64,000 nucleotides of DNA from Streptomyces sp. NBRC 110028 (GCF_001417735.1 NZ_BBUZ01000022.1:310001-374000), one strand, 5' to 3'. Positions 1 to 8,713 are shown, counted from the stretch's first letter. The notes: generated from the sequence alone by a model not told the origin. Program-made: numbers and translations.

Positions 1-1
1 C

Positions 2-928
2 TTCGACCCCAATCTGGTGGCGCTGGCGGCCGAGCGGCCGGGCGAGGGCATCGCCAAGGTCCTCGCCGTGCGCCCCGAGATCCGCGTCATCGACTACACG
101 GGCTCGACCGCCTTCGGCGACTGGCTGGAGACCCATGCCCGGCAGGCCCAGGTCTTCACGGAGAAGGCCGGGGTCAACACGGTCGTCATCCACTCCACCG
201 GCGACTACAAGGGCATGCTGGCCAATCTGGCGTTCTCCCTCTCCCTCTACAGCGGCCAGATGTGCACCACCCCGCAGAATCTGCTGATCCCCCGCGAGGG
301 CATCACCACCGACGCTGGCCCCAAGTCGTACGACGAGGTGGTGGCCGATCTGGCGGCGGCGGTCGACGGGCTGCTGGGCGACGACGCCCGGGCGAGCGCG
401 CTGCTCGGCGCGATCGTGGGCCCGCGGGTGCGGGAGCGGCTGGAGGCCGCGCCCGGGCTCGGCGGGGTCGCGCTCGCCTCCCGCGCGGTGACCCACCCCG
501 ACTTCCCCGACGCCACGGTGCGTACGCCGCTGATGGTGAAGGCGGACGGGGCGCGCAAGTTCTGGGAGGGGGCGGACGCGGACGCGCCCTATCTCTCCGA
601 ATGCTTCGGCCCGGTGTCCTTCGCCGTCGCGGTCGACTCGGCGGCGGACGCGGTCGCCCTGCTGCGCCGCACCACCCGGGACAAGGGCGCGATGACGGTC
701 GGCGCGTACACGACGTCGCCCGAGGTGGAGCGGCTGATCGAGGAGGCGTGTCTGGAGGAGTGCGCCCAGCTGTCGCTGAACCTGACCGGCGGGGTGTATG
801 TGAACCAGACCGCGGCCTTCTCGGACTTCCACGGCACGGGCGGCAACCCGTCGGCCAACGCCGCGCTGTGCGACGCGGCGTTCGTGGCGAGCCGCTTCCG
901 CATGGTGGAGGTGCGGCGCCCGGCGTAG
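2..928 (+). CDS. paaN: PaaN aldehyde dehydrogenase, 3' part only
   Basis: The open frame runs in from before the window and ends at TAG 926-928, so only about 308 C-terminal residues are visible. It belongs to the aldehyde dehydrogenase superfamily as the phenylacetic-acid-degradation protein PaaN; that family has roughly 550 residues. The segment SGQMCTTPQN carries the presumed catalytic cysteine, and the later segment LNLTGGVYVNQTAAFSDFHGTG fits the family C-terminus (first 20 residues quoted region only in part as motif LNLTGG...FHGTG). The role is oxidation of the ring-opened phenylacetyl-CoA semialdehyde. The paaABCDE operon 5 kb away supports the assignment. Start, promoter and upstream neighbours lie outside the window. 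Confidence 0.85.
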   Translation, partial: FDPNLVALAAERPGEGIAKVLAVRPEIRVIDYTGSTAFGDWLETHARQAQVFTEKAGVNTVVIHSTGDYKGMLANLAFSLSLYSGQMCTTPQNLLIPREGITTDAGPKSYDEVVADLAAAVDGLLGDDARASALLGAIVGPRVRERLEAAPGLGGVALASRAVTHPDFPDATVRTPLMVKADGARKFWEGADADAPYLSECFGPVSFAVAVDSAADAVALLRRTTRDKGAMTVGAYTTSPEVERLIEEACLEECAQLSLNLTGGVYVNQTAAFSDFHGTGGNPSANAALCDAAFVASRFRMVEVRRPA

Positions 929-952
929 GGGGTGTCTTCCGGATGACACCCC

Positions 953-1726
953 CTAATCCGCGTCCCGCGGGAGCGCGGCGGATCCTCCCCAGTGAAACAG
1001 GGCCATGGCCACGCTGGTGGCCAGGTTGTAGCTGGACACCTGCGGCCGCATGGGGAGGGCCACCAGCCGGGTGGCCCGCTCGCGCAGTTCCGGCGACAGC
1101 CCGTGCCGCTCGGAGCCGAACGCCAGCAGCGCGTCGTCGGGGACGGCCAGGGACCGGATGTCCTCCCCCTCCGCGTCCAGGGCGTACAGCGGCCCCGGCG
1201 GCAGGGCGTCGTCCGGCAGCCGTTCGACAGCGGTGGCGAAGTGGAGGCCCGCACCCGAACGCACGGCGTTCGGGTGCCAGGGGTCGAGGTCCCCGGTGGT
1301 GACCACCCCCGTGGCCCCGAACCCGGCGGCGAGCCGGACCACGGCGCCGACGTTCCCGAGGTTGCGCGGATTGTCCAGGACGACGACCGGTGCGGGCCTC
1401 GGCAGCCGCGCCAGGGCGTCCAGATTCCCCTGCCGCCCGCGTCTGACCGCCAGCGCGGCGACGCGGGTGGGGTGCACCCGGGGGACGAGACCGCGCAGGG
1501 TCCGGTCCGGCACCTCCACCAGGAGATCCGTGATCACCCCGGTGAGATCACCGGCCAGCTCCGCCGCCAGCTCCATCGCGGCGGCCTTGTCGCTGGTGAC
1601 CGCGACCCGCACCTCGGCACCGAAGCGCAGCGCATGCTTCAGCGCATGGAAGCCGTCGAGCAGGACGGTCTCGGCAGCCGTCTCGCGCCACTGCCGCACG
1701 GCCTGCGTGGCCTGGTCCTCAGTCAT
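953..1726 (-). CDS. TrmH/SpoU family RNA 2'-O-methyltransferase
   Basis: This 257-residue protein has the SPOUT trefoil-knot signatures. Motif 1 is near residues 120-135 (NPRNLGNVGAVVRLAAGFGA), with the catalytic-type Asn and Arg. Motif 2 is FGSERHGLSPE, and motif 3 includes LPMRPQVSSYNLATSVAMALF. Such enzymes use S-adenosylmethionine to methylate a ribose 2'-OH in rRNA or tRNA; the exact target cannot be read from the sequence. The N-terminal part resembles an RNA-binding substrate domain. The ATG at 1726 overlaps the stop of the upstream flavin oxidoreductase gene (ATGA), so the two are probably translationally coupled. Confidence 0.85.
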   Translation of the reverse strand: MTEDQATQAVRQWRETAAETVLLDGFHALKHALRFGAEVRVAVTSDKAAAMELAAELAGDLTGVITDLLVEVPDRTLRGLVPRVHPTRVAALAVRRGRQGNLDALARLPRPAPVVVLDNPRNLGNVGAVVRLAAGFGATGVVTTGDLDPWHPNAVRSGAGLHFATAVERLPDDALPPGPLYALDAEGEDIRSLAVPDDALLAFGSERHGLSPELRERATRLVALPMRPQVSSYNLATSVAMALFHWGGSAALPRDAD

Positions 1727-2997
1727 CCCCTCAGCGTACGGGGGCCAGGGCCGTGACCAGGCCCTTCACCGACGGCCCCGGCTCCGGCCCCGGTCCGCCG
1801 CCCCGGCCCGTCCCGCCAATCGCTGACGGGATAGTCGACATAGCCGTCGGCCCCGCCGGTGTAGTACGTGGCGCGGTCGCCGGCCGCCAGTTCGCGGTCC
1901 AGGGCGAACCGGGTGACCAGATCCGGATTGGCGATGAAGTGCGTGGCGAAGGACACGGCGTCGGCGTGCCCCGAGGCGATGAGGGCGTTCGCCGAGGCAC
2001 GGCCGTAGCCGTTGTTGGCGATCAGCGGACCGTCGAACCGCCGCCGGTACCGGGCGATCTCCCCGGCGTCGGGAGCGGCGCCCGGCGCGGCGAGGTCCCG
2101 TCCGCGCAGATGCAGATAGGCCACGGGGTGGTCGCCCAGAGCGGACACGAGCGCGTCGTAGTCGGCGAGCGTCTCCTCGTCCGGCCGGAACAGCTCGCCG
2201 TCCGTCCAGTACGGCCCCAGCCGGACCCCGACCCCCCGCCCTCCCCAGGGCACGGCGGCCGCGTCCACGATCTCCAGCAGCAGCCGTCGCCTGGCCGCGC
2301 GGTCGCCGCCGTAGGCGTCCGTCCGGTGGTTCAGCCGCGGGTTGAGGAACTGCCCGATCAGATACGAGCCGAGGGCACCGATCTCGACCCCGTCGAACCC
2401 GGCCCGCCGGGCGTTCTCCGATGCGGCACCGAAGTCGGCGACCGTGGCCGCGATACCGGCCGGGGTCATGGCCCGCGGCGTGACGGTCCCCTTGAACCCG
2501 CCGGACGTGAAGGACCGCGTCCGGGGATTGATCGCCGAGGGCCCGGCGGGCAGCCGTCCGCCCAGGTGATCGGGGTGCGAGGCGGCACCGGTGTGCCACA
2601 GCTGCAGCACGATGCGGCCGCCGAGCGCATGCACGACGCCGGTGACCCTCCGCCATGCGGCCACCTGCTCCTCAGTGTAGATGCCGGGCACGTTGGCGAA
2701 CCCGATCGCCTCCTCCCCGACCCATGTCCCCTCGGCGATGATCAGCCCGGCACTGGCCCGCTGGCCGTAGTACGCGGCGTGCATCGCGGTCGGCACCAGC
2801 CCGTCACCGGCGGCGCGGGCGCGGGTGACCGGCGCCATCACCACCCGGTTGGGCAGCCGGAAGGCGCCGAGGTCCACCGGGCTGAGCAGCGGCTGTCCCA
2901 GGGCTGTCGCGACAGCTGCGGGGGCCGGGTCGGCGGTGCGGGCGGTGTCGCCGGTGTCGGTCGTCTCGGCGGTGTCGGTCGTCTCGCCGGTGTACAT
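1723..2997 (-). CDS. Old yellow enzyme family NADH:flavin oxidoreductase / alkene reductase
   Basis: This is a 424-residue FMN-dependent TIM-barrel oxidoreductase. Features include PFRLPNRVVMAPVTRARA-type N-terminal strand residues, LQLWHTGAASHP with the substrate-binding His region, GFDGVEIGALGSYLIGQFLNP, and VRLGPYWTDGE. Family members reduce activated C=C bonds such as enones and nitroalkenes. I chose the ATG at 2997 (MYTGE) because GAGGG lies just upstream; an in-frame start at 3060 has no such site. The first 30 residues are a low-complexity TAETTDT-type repeat unlike the family. The gene is divergent from an ECF41-like sigma factor, which may control it. Confidence 0.88.
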   Translation of the reverse strand: MYTGETTDTAETTDTGDTARTADPAPAAVATALGQPLLSPVDLGAFRLPNRVVMAPVTRARAAGDGLVPTAMHAAYYGQRASAGLIIAEGTWVGEEAIGFANVPGIYTEEQVAAWRRVTGVVHALGGRIVLQLWHTGAASHPDHLGGRLPAGPSAINPRTRSFTSGGFKGTVTPRAMTPAGIAATVADFGAASENARRAGFDGVEIGALGSYLIGQFLNPRLNHRTDAYGGDRAARRRLLLEIVDAAAVPWGGRGVGVRLGPYWTDGELFRPDEETLADYDALVSALGDHPVAYLHLRGRDLAAPGAAPDAGEIARYRRRFDGPLIANNGYGRASANALIASGHADAVSFATHFIANPDLVTRFALDRELAAGDRATYYTGGADGYVDYPVSDWRDGPGRRTGAGAGAVGEGPGHGPGPRTLRG

Positions 2998-3125
2998 GGC
3001 GTGTCCCTCTTCCTGGCTTCTGGCTTCCTGGTTTCCGGTCTTCCTGCCGTGCGGCGGCATACGGTCACGTCAGGCCCGTTCCGCGCGTCATCACGGTGAC
3101 GGTGCACGAAGGCGAAAGGTGACCC

Positions 3126-4019
3126 ATGGACGAGCAGGACCGGCTGGCGGCACGGTTCGAGGCCCATCGCAGCCATCTGCGAGCGGTCGCCTACCGGATG
3201 CTCGGCTCGCTCAGCGAGGCGGACGACGCCGTCCAGGAGACCTGGCTGCGGCTCAGCCGCAGCGACGCCGACCGGGTCGAGAACCTGCCCGCCTGGCTGC
3301 ACACGGTCGTCTCCCGGCTGTGCCTGGACATGCTGCGCTCGCGCTCCTCCCGCCGCGAGGAGCCCATCGAGCGACAGCCGGCCCACCAGGTCCGGGACGA
3401 CGGCGGTACGGGCGGCGGGGCCGATCCCGAGGGCGAAGCGGTCCTGGTCGACGCGGTCGGCCGCGCGCTGCTGGTGGTGCTGGACACGCTCGCCCCCGCC
3501 GAACGGGTCGCCTTCGTCCTGCACGACGCCTTCGCCGTGCCGTTCGACCAGATCGCTCCCGTCGTGGAGCGCTCCCCGGAGACGGCGAAGAAGCTCGCCA
3601 GCCGCGCGCGCCGCAAGGTGCGCGGCACGCCCGCGGTCTCCGCCGCCGGACTCGCCGCCCAGCGCCGCGTCGTGGACGCCTTCCTCGCCGCCGCGCGCGA
3701 CGGCGACCTGGAGGCGCTGCTGGCGGTGCTCGCCCCGGACGTCGTACGCCGCGCCGACCGGGCGGCCCTCCCGGCGGGCGTCCCGACGACGTCCCGCGGT
3801 GCGCGCGCGGTGGCGGAGGAGACCACCGTGCTCGGGCGCCGGGCGCGGTTCGCCGAACCGGCGCTGGTGAACGGATCGGTGGGCGTGGTCGTGGCACCGC
3901 ACGGGCGGCTGCTGCTCGCCCTCACCTTCACGGTCGAGGACGAGAGGATCACCGCGTACGAGGTGATCGCCGACCCGGCCCGGCTCGGCGGACTGGAGCT
4001 GGCCGTCCTCGACGGCTGA
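3126..4019 (+). CDS. ECF sigma factor, SigJ/ECF41 type with C-terminal SnoaL-like domain
   Basis: This 297-residue protein has sigma region 2 at about residues 8-75 (YRMLGSLSEADDAVQETWLRL) and region 4 at about 115-170 (LDTLAPAERVAFVLHDAFAVPFDQIA). A SnoaL/NTF2-like extension of about 100 residues follows and ends in ITAYEVIADPARL. This architecture is that of SigJ/ECF41 sigma factors, in which the extension modulates activity and no separate anti-sigma factor is encoded. ECF41 genes are usually next to the oxidoreductase-type gene they control; here the divergent neighbour is an old-yellow-enzyme gene. The ATG at 3126 is preceded by GAAAGGTGACC. Confidence 0.88.
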   Translation: MDEQDRLAARFEAHRSHLRAVAYRMLGSLSEADDAVQETWLRLSRSDADRVENLPAWLHTVVSRLCLDMLRSRSSRREEPIERQPAHQVRDDGGTGGGADPEGEAVLVDAVGRALLVVLDTLAPAERVAFVLHDAFAVPFDQIAPVVERSPETAKKLASRARRKVRGTPAVSAAGLAAQRRVVDAFLAAARDGDLEALLAVLAPDVVRRADRAALPAGVPTTSRGARAVAEETTVLGRRARFAEPALVNGSVGVVVAPHGRLLLALTFTVEDERITAYEVIADPARLGGLELAVLDG

Positions 4020-4063
4020 CGCACCGGCGCCGGCCGGGGCCGGTCAGCCGGTGAGGACGGCAC

Positions 4064-5338
4064 TCAGCCGGTGAGCGTGGGGGCGGCGGGAGTCTCGTCG
4101 TCCTCCGCCGCACGCCTCTTCGGGGCTCGGTTCGCCTGCCGGGGCAGGCGGACAGCGACTCCCGCGGCCAGCCGGTCGCGGGCCCGGGAGGCCTTCCGGC
4201 CGGTCCAGAGCAGGAAGGCGGTCGGCAGGAACACCGCGTCCGCCGCGATGGCGGCGAGCGAGAAGAAGGGCAGGCCGAGCGCGACGGCGATGCCGATGTG
4301 CTCCAGCATGAGCAGCACCAGCATGACGTTCTTGGCCCGCCGGTTCAGCAGCGTGAAGGGGAAGGCGACCTGGACGATGACCGTGCCGTAGGTCAGCAGC
4401 ATCACCAGGGTGCCGCTGCTCGCGAGCATGCCGGCCAGGGACGGCCAGGGCGAGAAGTAGTCCAGGTGCAGCGGGTAGTACAGGGCGGTGCCGTCCTGCC
4501 AGCGCGAGCCCTGGACCTTGTACCAGCCCGCGGAGGCGTAGAGCAGACACACCTCGCCCATGATCACCACCAGCGCGCCGTTGTGCGCCAGGTTGGCGAA
4601 CATGTCCAGGACGGTGCGCGGCTCCCCCGGCGCGTACCGGCGCGCGAGCCACCAGCCGCCCTGGACGAGCCACAGCCCCCACAGGACCGTCGCCCAGCCC
4701 AGCCCGGGGAGCGGGCCGTCCGCGATCAGCGACAGATCGGCGTCGGTGAACAGCTGGGCGCAGGCCAGGGCGAGCCCCAGGACGGTCCACAGCACGATTC
4801 CGGTCGTATCGCGCGGCGGCTCCTGCCCGTCCGGCCGCCGGGCGGCGCGGCGGGCGTCGAGGGACCAGACCCGGCCGCACCGGGTGAGCACCAGGTAGAG
4901 CGACATCAGGTGGATGAGGTTGTCGCCGCCGTCGCCGATGAAGACCGAGCGGTTCTGCAGCGACAGCACGCCGAGCATGAACAGCACGGACATGGTGCGG
5001 GTGCGCCAGCCGAGCAGGAGCAGCAGGGCCGAGCCGAGGGCGACGGCGTAGACGGCCTCGAACCACAGGCCGCTGTCGGACCACATGAGCGCGGTGAAGG
5101 CGTGGTTGCCGTCGATCAGCCTCCGGGCCATGTCCCAGTTCCAGGGGCCGTCGGGGCCGTACAGCTCCCGGCGGTGGGGCCATTCGCGGAGCAGGAAGAA
5201 CAGCCAGGTGAAGGAGAAGCCGATGCGCACCACGGCCGTCTGGTAGCGGCCGAGCGCGGACCCGGTGACGCGGGCGTGGCCGCGCGCCACGGCGGACCGG
5301 ACACGCTCCAGGACGGGCTGGGCAGCGGATATCGTCAC
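4064..5338 (-). CDS. HTTM (vitamin K-dependent gamma-carboxylase-like) membrane protein
   Basis: This 424-residue polytopic membrane protein matches the HTTM domain related to vitamin K-dependent gamma-carboxylase. It has several hydrophobic helices (FSFTWLFFLLREWPHR, AVYAVALGSALLLLLGWRTR, VMLLTYGTVIVQVAFPFTLL) and a conserved-looking WYKVQGSRWQDGTALYYPLH loop. The enzymatic activity of bacterial HTTM proteins is generally unproven. The start is GTG 5338, which overlaps the stop of the DUF5819 gene (GTGA). The pair is therefore a coupled two-gene operon, and the DUF5819 protein is the likely partner. The C-terminal tail is Ala/Arg-rich and probably cytoplasmic. Confidence 0.82.
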   Translation of the reverse strand: MTISAAQPVLERVRSAVARGHARVTGSALGRYQTAVVRIGFSFTWLFFLLREWPHRRELYGPDGPWNWDMARRLIDGNHAFTALMWSDSGLWFEAVYAVALGSALLLLLGWRTRTMSVLFMLGVLSLQNRSVFIGDGGDNLIHLMSLYLVLTRCGRVWSLDARRAARRPDGQEPPRDTTGIVLWTVLGLALACAQLFTDADLSLIADGPLPGLGWATVLWGLWLVQGGWWLARRYAPGEPRTVLDMFANLAHNGALVVIMGEVCLLYASAGWYKVQGSRWQDGTALYYPLHLDYFSPWPSLAGMLASSGTLVMLLTYGTVIVQVAFPFTLLNRRAKNVMLVLLMLEHIGIAVALGLPFFSLAAIAADAVFLPTAFLLWTGRKASRARDRLAAGVAVRLPRQANRAPKRRAAEDDETPAAPTLTG

Positions 5339-6006
5339 CGGCGCGTCCCCTCGGGAAGGTCGGCCGCGGTCGCCGTCCACCAGGGCAGGGTCCGGTAGAA
5401 CGGCTTGGTGTCGACCTTCTCGTCGCTCCACGGCGGTGCGGCCAGCGGCGTGGTCGCTGACCGCACCTGGACGCGCTGCACCGTGCCGCCGTCGGGCTTC
5501 GAGCCGAGACGGAGCAGGACGATCCGGCGTATGTACTGCTCGGAGAGGCTGCCGCGGATGCCGTTCGGCCGTTCCCGCGCGTCGTGCGAGCCGGCGTAGA
5601 ACTCCCAGGCGCGGCGCAGCTCGTTCTGCTGGGTGTGGCTGGGCAGCGGGTTGTGGTGGATGGCGGCGCCGTCCTGGGCGGAGAGGTTGGTCCAGCCGGT
5701 GGTGGCGAGGCCGCCCTCGGGGGTGCGGATCTCGGCCCGGGCCTGTATGGCGATGTCCTGCTGGAGCGGATTGGGCGCGAAGAGCTTCCAGTTCCGCTCG
5801 AATTCCGGGTAGGTGTAGTCGTCCATGGCCGCGCCGTGCCGCTTGCTGATCGTGTTGGGCGGCGCGACGCTCAGGAACGCCATGCCGAGGTGAAGGGCCA
5901 CGGCGACCGCGACGGCGGCGACCGCCACCGCGACGATCAGCTGTGACGGCAGTGAGAGCGTGGCGAGCCGTTCCGCCGCCTCGTCGTCCGGCTCCGCTAC
6001 CGCCAT
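5335..6006 (-). CDS. DUF5819 family membrane-anchored protein
   Basis: This protein of about 223 residues has one N-terminal membrane anchor (an Ala/Val-rich helix around residues 20-45). The domain that follows resembles DUF5819: DYTYPEFERNWKLFAPNPLQQ, then a beta-rich part ending in DTKPFYRTLPWW. DUF5819 genes commonly sit beside HTTM genes, as here, with a 4-base overlap. I took ATG 6006 (MAVAEPDDE), which has GGGAG and G-rich sequence upstream; GTG 6042 is the alternative. The function is unknown; an accessory or substrate-presenting role for the HTTM protein is inference from pairing only. Confidence 0.78.
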   Translation of the reverse strand: MAVAEPDDEAAERLATLSLPSQLIVAVAVAAVAVAVALHLGMAFLSVAPPNTISKRHGAAMDDYTYPEFERNWKLFAPNPLQQDIAIQARAEIRTPEGGLATTGWTNLSAQDGAAIHHNPLPSHTQQNELRRAWEFYAGSHDARERPNGIRGSLSEQYIRRIVLLRLGSKPDGGTVQRVQVRSATTPLAAPPWSDEKVDTKPFYRTLPWWTATAADLPEGTRR

Positions 6007-6136
6007 GCCCCGCCCCGCTCCCGATGGTCCAGGTCCCCGCACCCGGCCCGGACGGCTGTGCGCCCACGGCCCCCGGTGGGTGTCCTCTCCGCCCGCACGC
6101 TACCGATGCGGCCCGCCTGGCACAGCATCCTCAGCG

Positions 6137-6145
6137 TTATCCACA
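6137..6145 (+). promoter_or_regulatory. Perfect DnaA box TTATCCACA in the paa promoter region
   Basis: TTATCCACA is an exact match to the DnaA consensus and lies about 42 kb from oriC, between the DUF5819 gene and paaA. A TTGACA hexamer follows at 6149-6154, but no convincing -10 element is spaced from it. Whether DnaA binds here is untested; a single 9-mer could be chance. Confidence 0.4.
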
Positions 6146-6181
6146 GGCTTGACACCCTACGTTCCCTCGGCCCACCATTGA

Positions 6182-6195
6182 ACCGAACGATCGGT
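6182..6195. promoter_or_regulatory. PaaR-like operator upstream of paaA
   Basis: The sequence ACCGAACGATCGGT matches ACCG-NN-CG-NN-CGGT and is an interrupted palindrome. It corresponds to the core of the operator described for the TetR-family phenylacetyl-CoA-responsive regulator PaaR in Corynebacterium. It sits 61 bases before the paaA start, where a repressor would block the paa promoter. No paaR gene is inside the window. Confidence 0.6.
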
Positions 6196-6256
6196 CGGTT
6201 GGTTGCCGGGCGGTCGGCGGGACGGACGGCGGGGACGGATGGCGAAGGGGCTTCGC

Positions 6257-7213
6257 ATGACGACGACGGCGGCGGATGCCGGGGCGGGGGCGTACGAGGC
6301 GGTGTTCGACGCCGCCCTGGCGGCGGACGAGCGCATCGAGCCGCGCGACTGGATGCCCGACGACTACCGGGCCTCCCTGGTCCGGCAGATCGCGCAGCAC
6401 GCCCACTCCGAGATCATCGGCATGCAGCCCGAGGCCAACTGGATCAGCCGCGCCCCCTCGCTGCGGCGCAAGGCGATCCTGATGGCCAAGGTCCAGGACG
6501 AGGCGGGCCACGGACTGTATCTCTACAGCGCGGCGGAGACCCTGGGCACCAGCCGGGACGAGCTGCTGGACAAGCTTCACTCGGGCCGCCAGAGATATTC
6601 GTCGATCTTCAACTACCCGACGCTGACCTGGGCCGATGTGGGCGCCATCGGCTGGCTGGTGGACGGCGCGGCGATCACCAACCAGGTCCCGCTGTGCCGC
6701 TGCTCCTACGGGCCGTACGCCCGCGCGATGGTCCGGATCTGCAAGGAGGAGTCCTTCCACCAGCGCCAGGGGTATGAGCTGCTGCTGGCCCTGAGCCGGG
6801 GCACCGAGGCCCAGCACGCCATGGCCCAGGACGCGGTGGACCGCTGGTGGTGGCCGTCGCTGATGATGTTCGGCCCGCCCGACGACGCGTCGGCGCACTC
6901 CGCCCAGTCGATGGCCTGGAAGATCAAGCGGCATTCCAACGACGAGCTGCGTCAGCGCTTCGTCGACATCTGCGTCCCCCAGGCCGAATCCCTCGGCCTC
7001 ACCCTCCCCGACCCCGACCTGAAGTGGAACGAGGAGCGGGGGCACCACGACTTCGGCCCCATCGACTGGGACGAGTTCGGCGAGGTGCTGCGGGGGAACG
7101 GGCCGTGCAACGCCCAGCGGATCTCCCAGCGGCGCCGGGCCCATGAGGAAGGCGCCTGGGTGCGCGAGGCGGCCGCGGCGTACGCGGCCAAGCACAGGGA
7201 GGCACAGGCATGA
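6257..7213 (+). CDS. paaA: 1,2-phenylacetyl-CoA epoxidase subunit PaaA
   Basis: This 318-residue catalytic subunit of the multicomponent phenylacetyl-CoA ring 1,2-epoxidase has a di-iron carboxylate fold. The iron ligands sit in helices containing KVQDEAGHG and [14 protein letters not shown]. The complex adds one oxygen to the aromatic ring of phenylacetyl-CoA, the first dearomatising step. ATG 6257 (MTTTAADAG) is chosen because GAAGGGG lies 6-10 bases upstream; an earlier in-frame ATG at 6239 lacks a good site. The gene overlaps paaB by ATGA and leads the operon paaABCDE. Confidence 0.95.
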   Translation: MTTTAADAGAGAYEAVFDAALAADERIEPRDWMPDDYRASLVRQIAQHAHSEIIGMQPEANWISRAPSLRRKAILMAKVQDEAGHGLYLYSAAETLGTSRDELLDKLHSGRQRYSSIFNYPTLTWADVGAIGWLVDGAAITNQVPLCRCSYGPYARAMVRICKEESFHQRQGYELLLALSRGTEAQHAMAQDAVDRWWWPSLMMFGPPDDASAHSAQSMAWKIKRHSNDELRQRFVDICVPQAESLGLTLPDPDLKWNEERGHHDFGPIDWDEFGEVLRGNGPCNAQRISQRRRAHEEGAWVREAAAAYAAKHREAQA

Positions 7214-7506
7214 GCGGTGGCGCAGACGGCACATGGCCGCTGTGGGAGGTGTTCGTCCGCGGCAGGCGCGGTCTCGCGCACACCCACGCCGGTTCCCTGC
7301 ACGCCCCGGACGCGGAGATGGCCCTGCGGAACGCGCGGGATCTGTACACCCGCCGCTCGGAGGGCGTCTCGATCTGGGTGGTGCCCTCCGCCTCGATCAC
7401 CGCCTCCTCACCGGACGAGAAGGACCCCTTCTTCGAGCCCGCCGCCGACAAGCCCTACCGGCACCCCACGTTCTACGAGATCCCGGAGGGGGTGCGGCAC
7501 CTGTGA
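7210..7506 (+). CDS. paaB: 1,2-phenylacetyl-CoA epoxidase subunit PaaB
   Basis: This is a 98-residue PaaB-family protein ([26 protein letters not shown], middle [20 protein letters not shown]). PaaB is a small structural subunit that bridges the PaaA/PaaC heterodimers of the epoxidase. The start overlaps the paaA stop by four bases, and the stop overlaps the paaC GTG, so the subunits are translationally coupled in equal amounts. GGGAGGCACAGGC precedes the ATG. The length is normal for the family. Confidence 0.95.
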   Translation: MSGGADGTWPLWEVFVRGRRGLAHTHAGSLHAPDAEMALRNARDLYTRRSEGVSIWVVPSASITASSPDEKDPFFEPAADKPYRHPTFYEIPEGVRHL

Positions 7507-8204
7507 CCGCTGCCCTCGCCCTGGGCGACGACGCGCTGGTGCTCTCCCACCGGCTGGGGGAGTGGGCGGGCCACGCCCCCGTGCTGGAGGAGGAGGTCGC
7601 GCTCGCCAACATCGCCCTGGACCTGCTCGGCCAGGCCCGGGTGCTGCTCTCCCTCGCCGGCGACGAGGACGAGCTGGCCTATCTCCGCGAGGAGCGGGCG
7701 TTCCGCAACGCCCAGCTGGCCGAGCAGCCGAACGGGGACTTCGCCCACACCATCGCCCGCCAGCTCTACTTCTCCACCTACCAGGAGCTGCTGTACGAGG
7801 AGCTGGCGCGCGGCGACGGCCCCTTCGCCCCGCTGGCCGCCAAGGCGGTCAAGGAGGTGGCCTACCACCGCGATCACGCCGAGCACTGGACGCTGCGGCT
7901 CGGCGACGGCACCGAGGAGAGCCACCAGCGCATGCGCCGCGGGCTGGACGAGCTGTGGCGGTTCACCGGTGAGCTGTTCGAGCCGGTCGAGGGCTGCGAG
8001 GTCGACTGGTCCGCGCTGCACGACGCGTGGCTGAGCCGCATCACCGCCGTCCTCACCCGCGCCACCCTGAGCGTCCCCGAGGGGCCGCGGCGCGGCGCCT
8101 GGGCGGCCGGCGCCGGGCGCCAGGGCATCCACACCGAGCCGTTCGGCCCGATGCTCGCGCAGATGCAGCATCTGCACCGCAGCCACCCGGGGGCGGCATG
8201 GTGA
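7503..8204 (+). CDS. paaC: 1,2-phenylacetyl-CoA epoxidase subunit PaaC
   Basis: This 233-residue ferritin-like helical protein has the EEEVALANIALDLLGQAR and KEVAYHRDHAEHW segments of PaaC. PaaC is the structural partner of PaaA in the epoxidase and lacks a working di-iron site. I placed the start at GTG 7503, which overlaps the paaB stop TGA 7504-7506. The frame is open further upstream, but that part is only the shadow of paaA and paaB. Its end overlaps the paaD start by 7 bases. Confidence 0.93.
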   Translation: MTAALALGDDALVLSHRLGEWAGHAPVLEEEVALANIALDLLGQARVLLSLAGDEDELAYLREERAFRNAQLAEQPNGDFAHTIARQLYFSTYQELLYEELARGDGPFAPLAAKAVKEVAYHRDHAEHWTLRLGDGTEESHQRMRRGLDELWRFTGELFEPVEGCEVDWSALHDAWLSRITAVLTRATLSVPEGPRRGAWAAGAGRQGIHTEPFGPMLAQMQHLHRSHPGAAW

Positions 8205-8713
8205 CACCCGCGCCCCACGCCCCCACCGCGCTCGAAGAGGAGCTGCGGCGACTGGCCGGCTCCGTGCCGGACCCGGAGCTGCCGATGGTGTCCCTGGCCG
8301 AGCTGGGCGTGCTGCGGGGGCTGCGGTTCCTGGCGCCGGGCCGGGTCGAGGTCGAGCTGACGCCCACCTACACCGGCTGCCCGGCGCTGGAGTCGATGGC
8401 CGTCGACATCGAGCGTGTGCTCCACGACCATGGGGTGGCCGAGGTCGAGGTCCGCACGGTGCTCGCCCCGCCCTGGACGACGGACGCGATCAGCGCCGAG
8501 GGCCGCCGCAAGCTCGCCGAATCCGGCATAGCGCCGCCCGCGCCACGGGGCACCACGGCGGGCGGGCCGGTGCCCGTCGAGCTGACGGTGCGCTGTCCGC
8601 AGTGCGGCTCCACCGAGACCACGCTGCTGAGCCGCTTCTCCTCCACCGCGTGCAAGGCGCTGCGCCGCTGCGAGACCTGCCGCGAACCGTTCGACCACTT
8701 CAAGGAGTTGTGA
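8198..8713 (+). CDS. paaD: PaaD, MIP18-like iron-sulfur maturation protein of the epoxidase
   Basis: This 171-residue protein has an N-terminal MIP18/DUF59 domain (SVPDPELPMVSLAELGVLRG, TPTYTGCPALESMAVDIE) and a C-terminal zinc ribbon with CPQC and CETC pairs. PaaD is needed for phenylacetyl-CoA epoxidase activity and is thought to help assemble its metal cofactors. ATG 8198 lies inside the end of paaC; GTG 8201 directly after it is an alternative start. The stop shares one base with the paaE ATG (TGATG). Confidence 0.92.
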   Translation: MVTPAPHAPTALEEELRRLAGSVPDPELPMVSLAELGVLRGLRFLAPGRVEVELTPTYTGCPALESMAVDIERVLHDHGVAEVEVRTVLAPPWTTDAISAEGRRKLAESGIAPPAPRGTTAGGPVPVELTVRCPQCGSTETTLLSRFSSTACKALRRCETCREPFDHFKEL

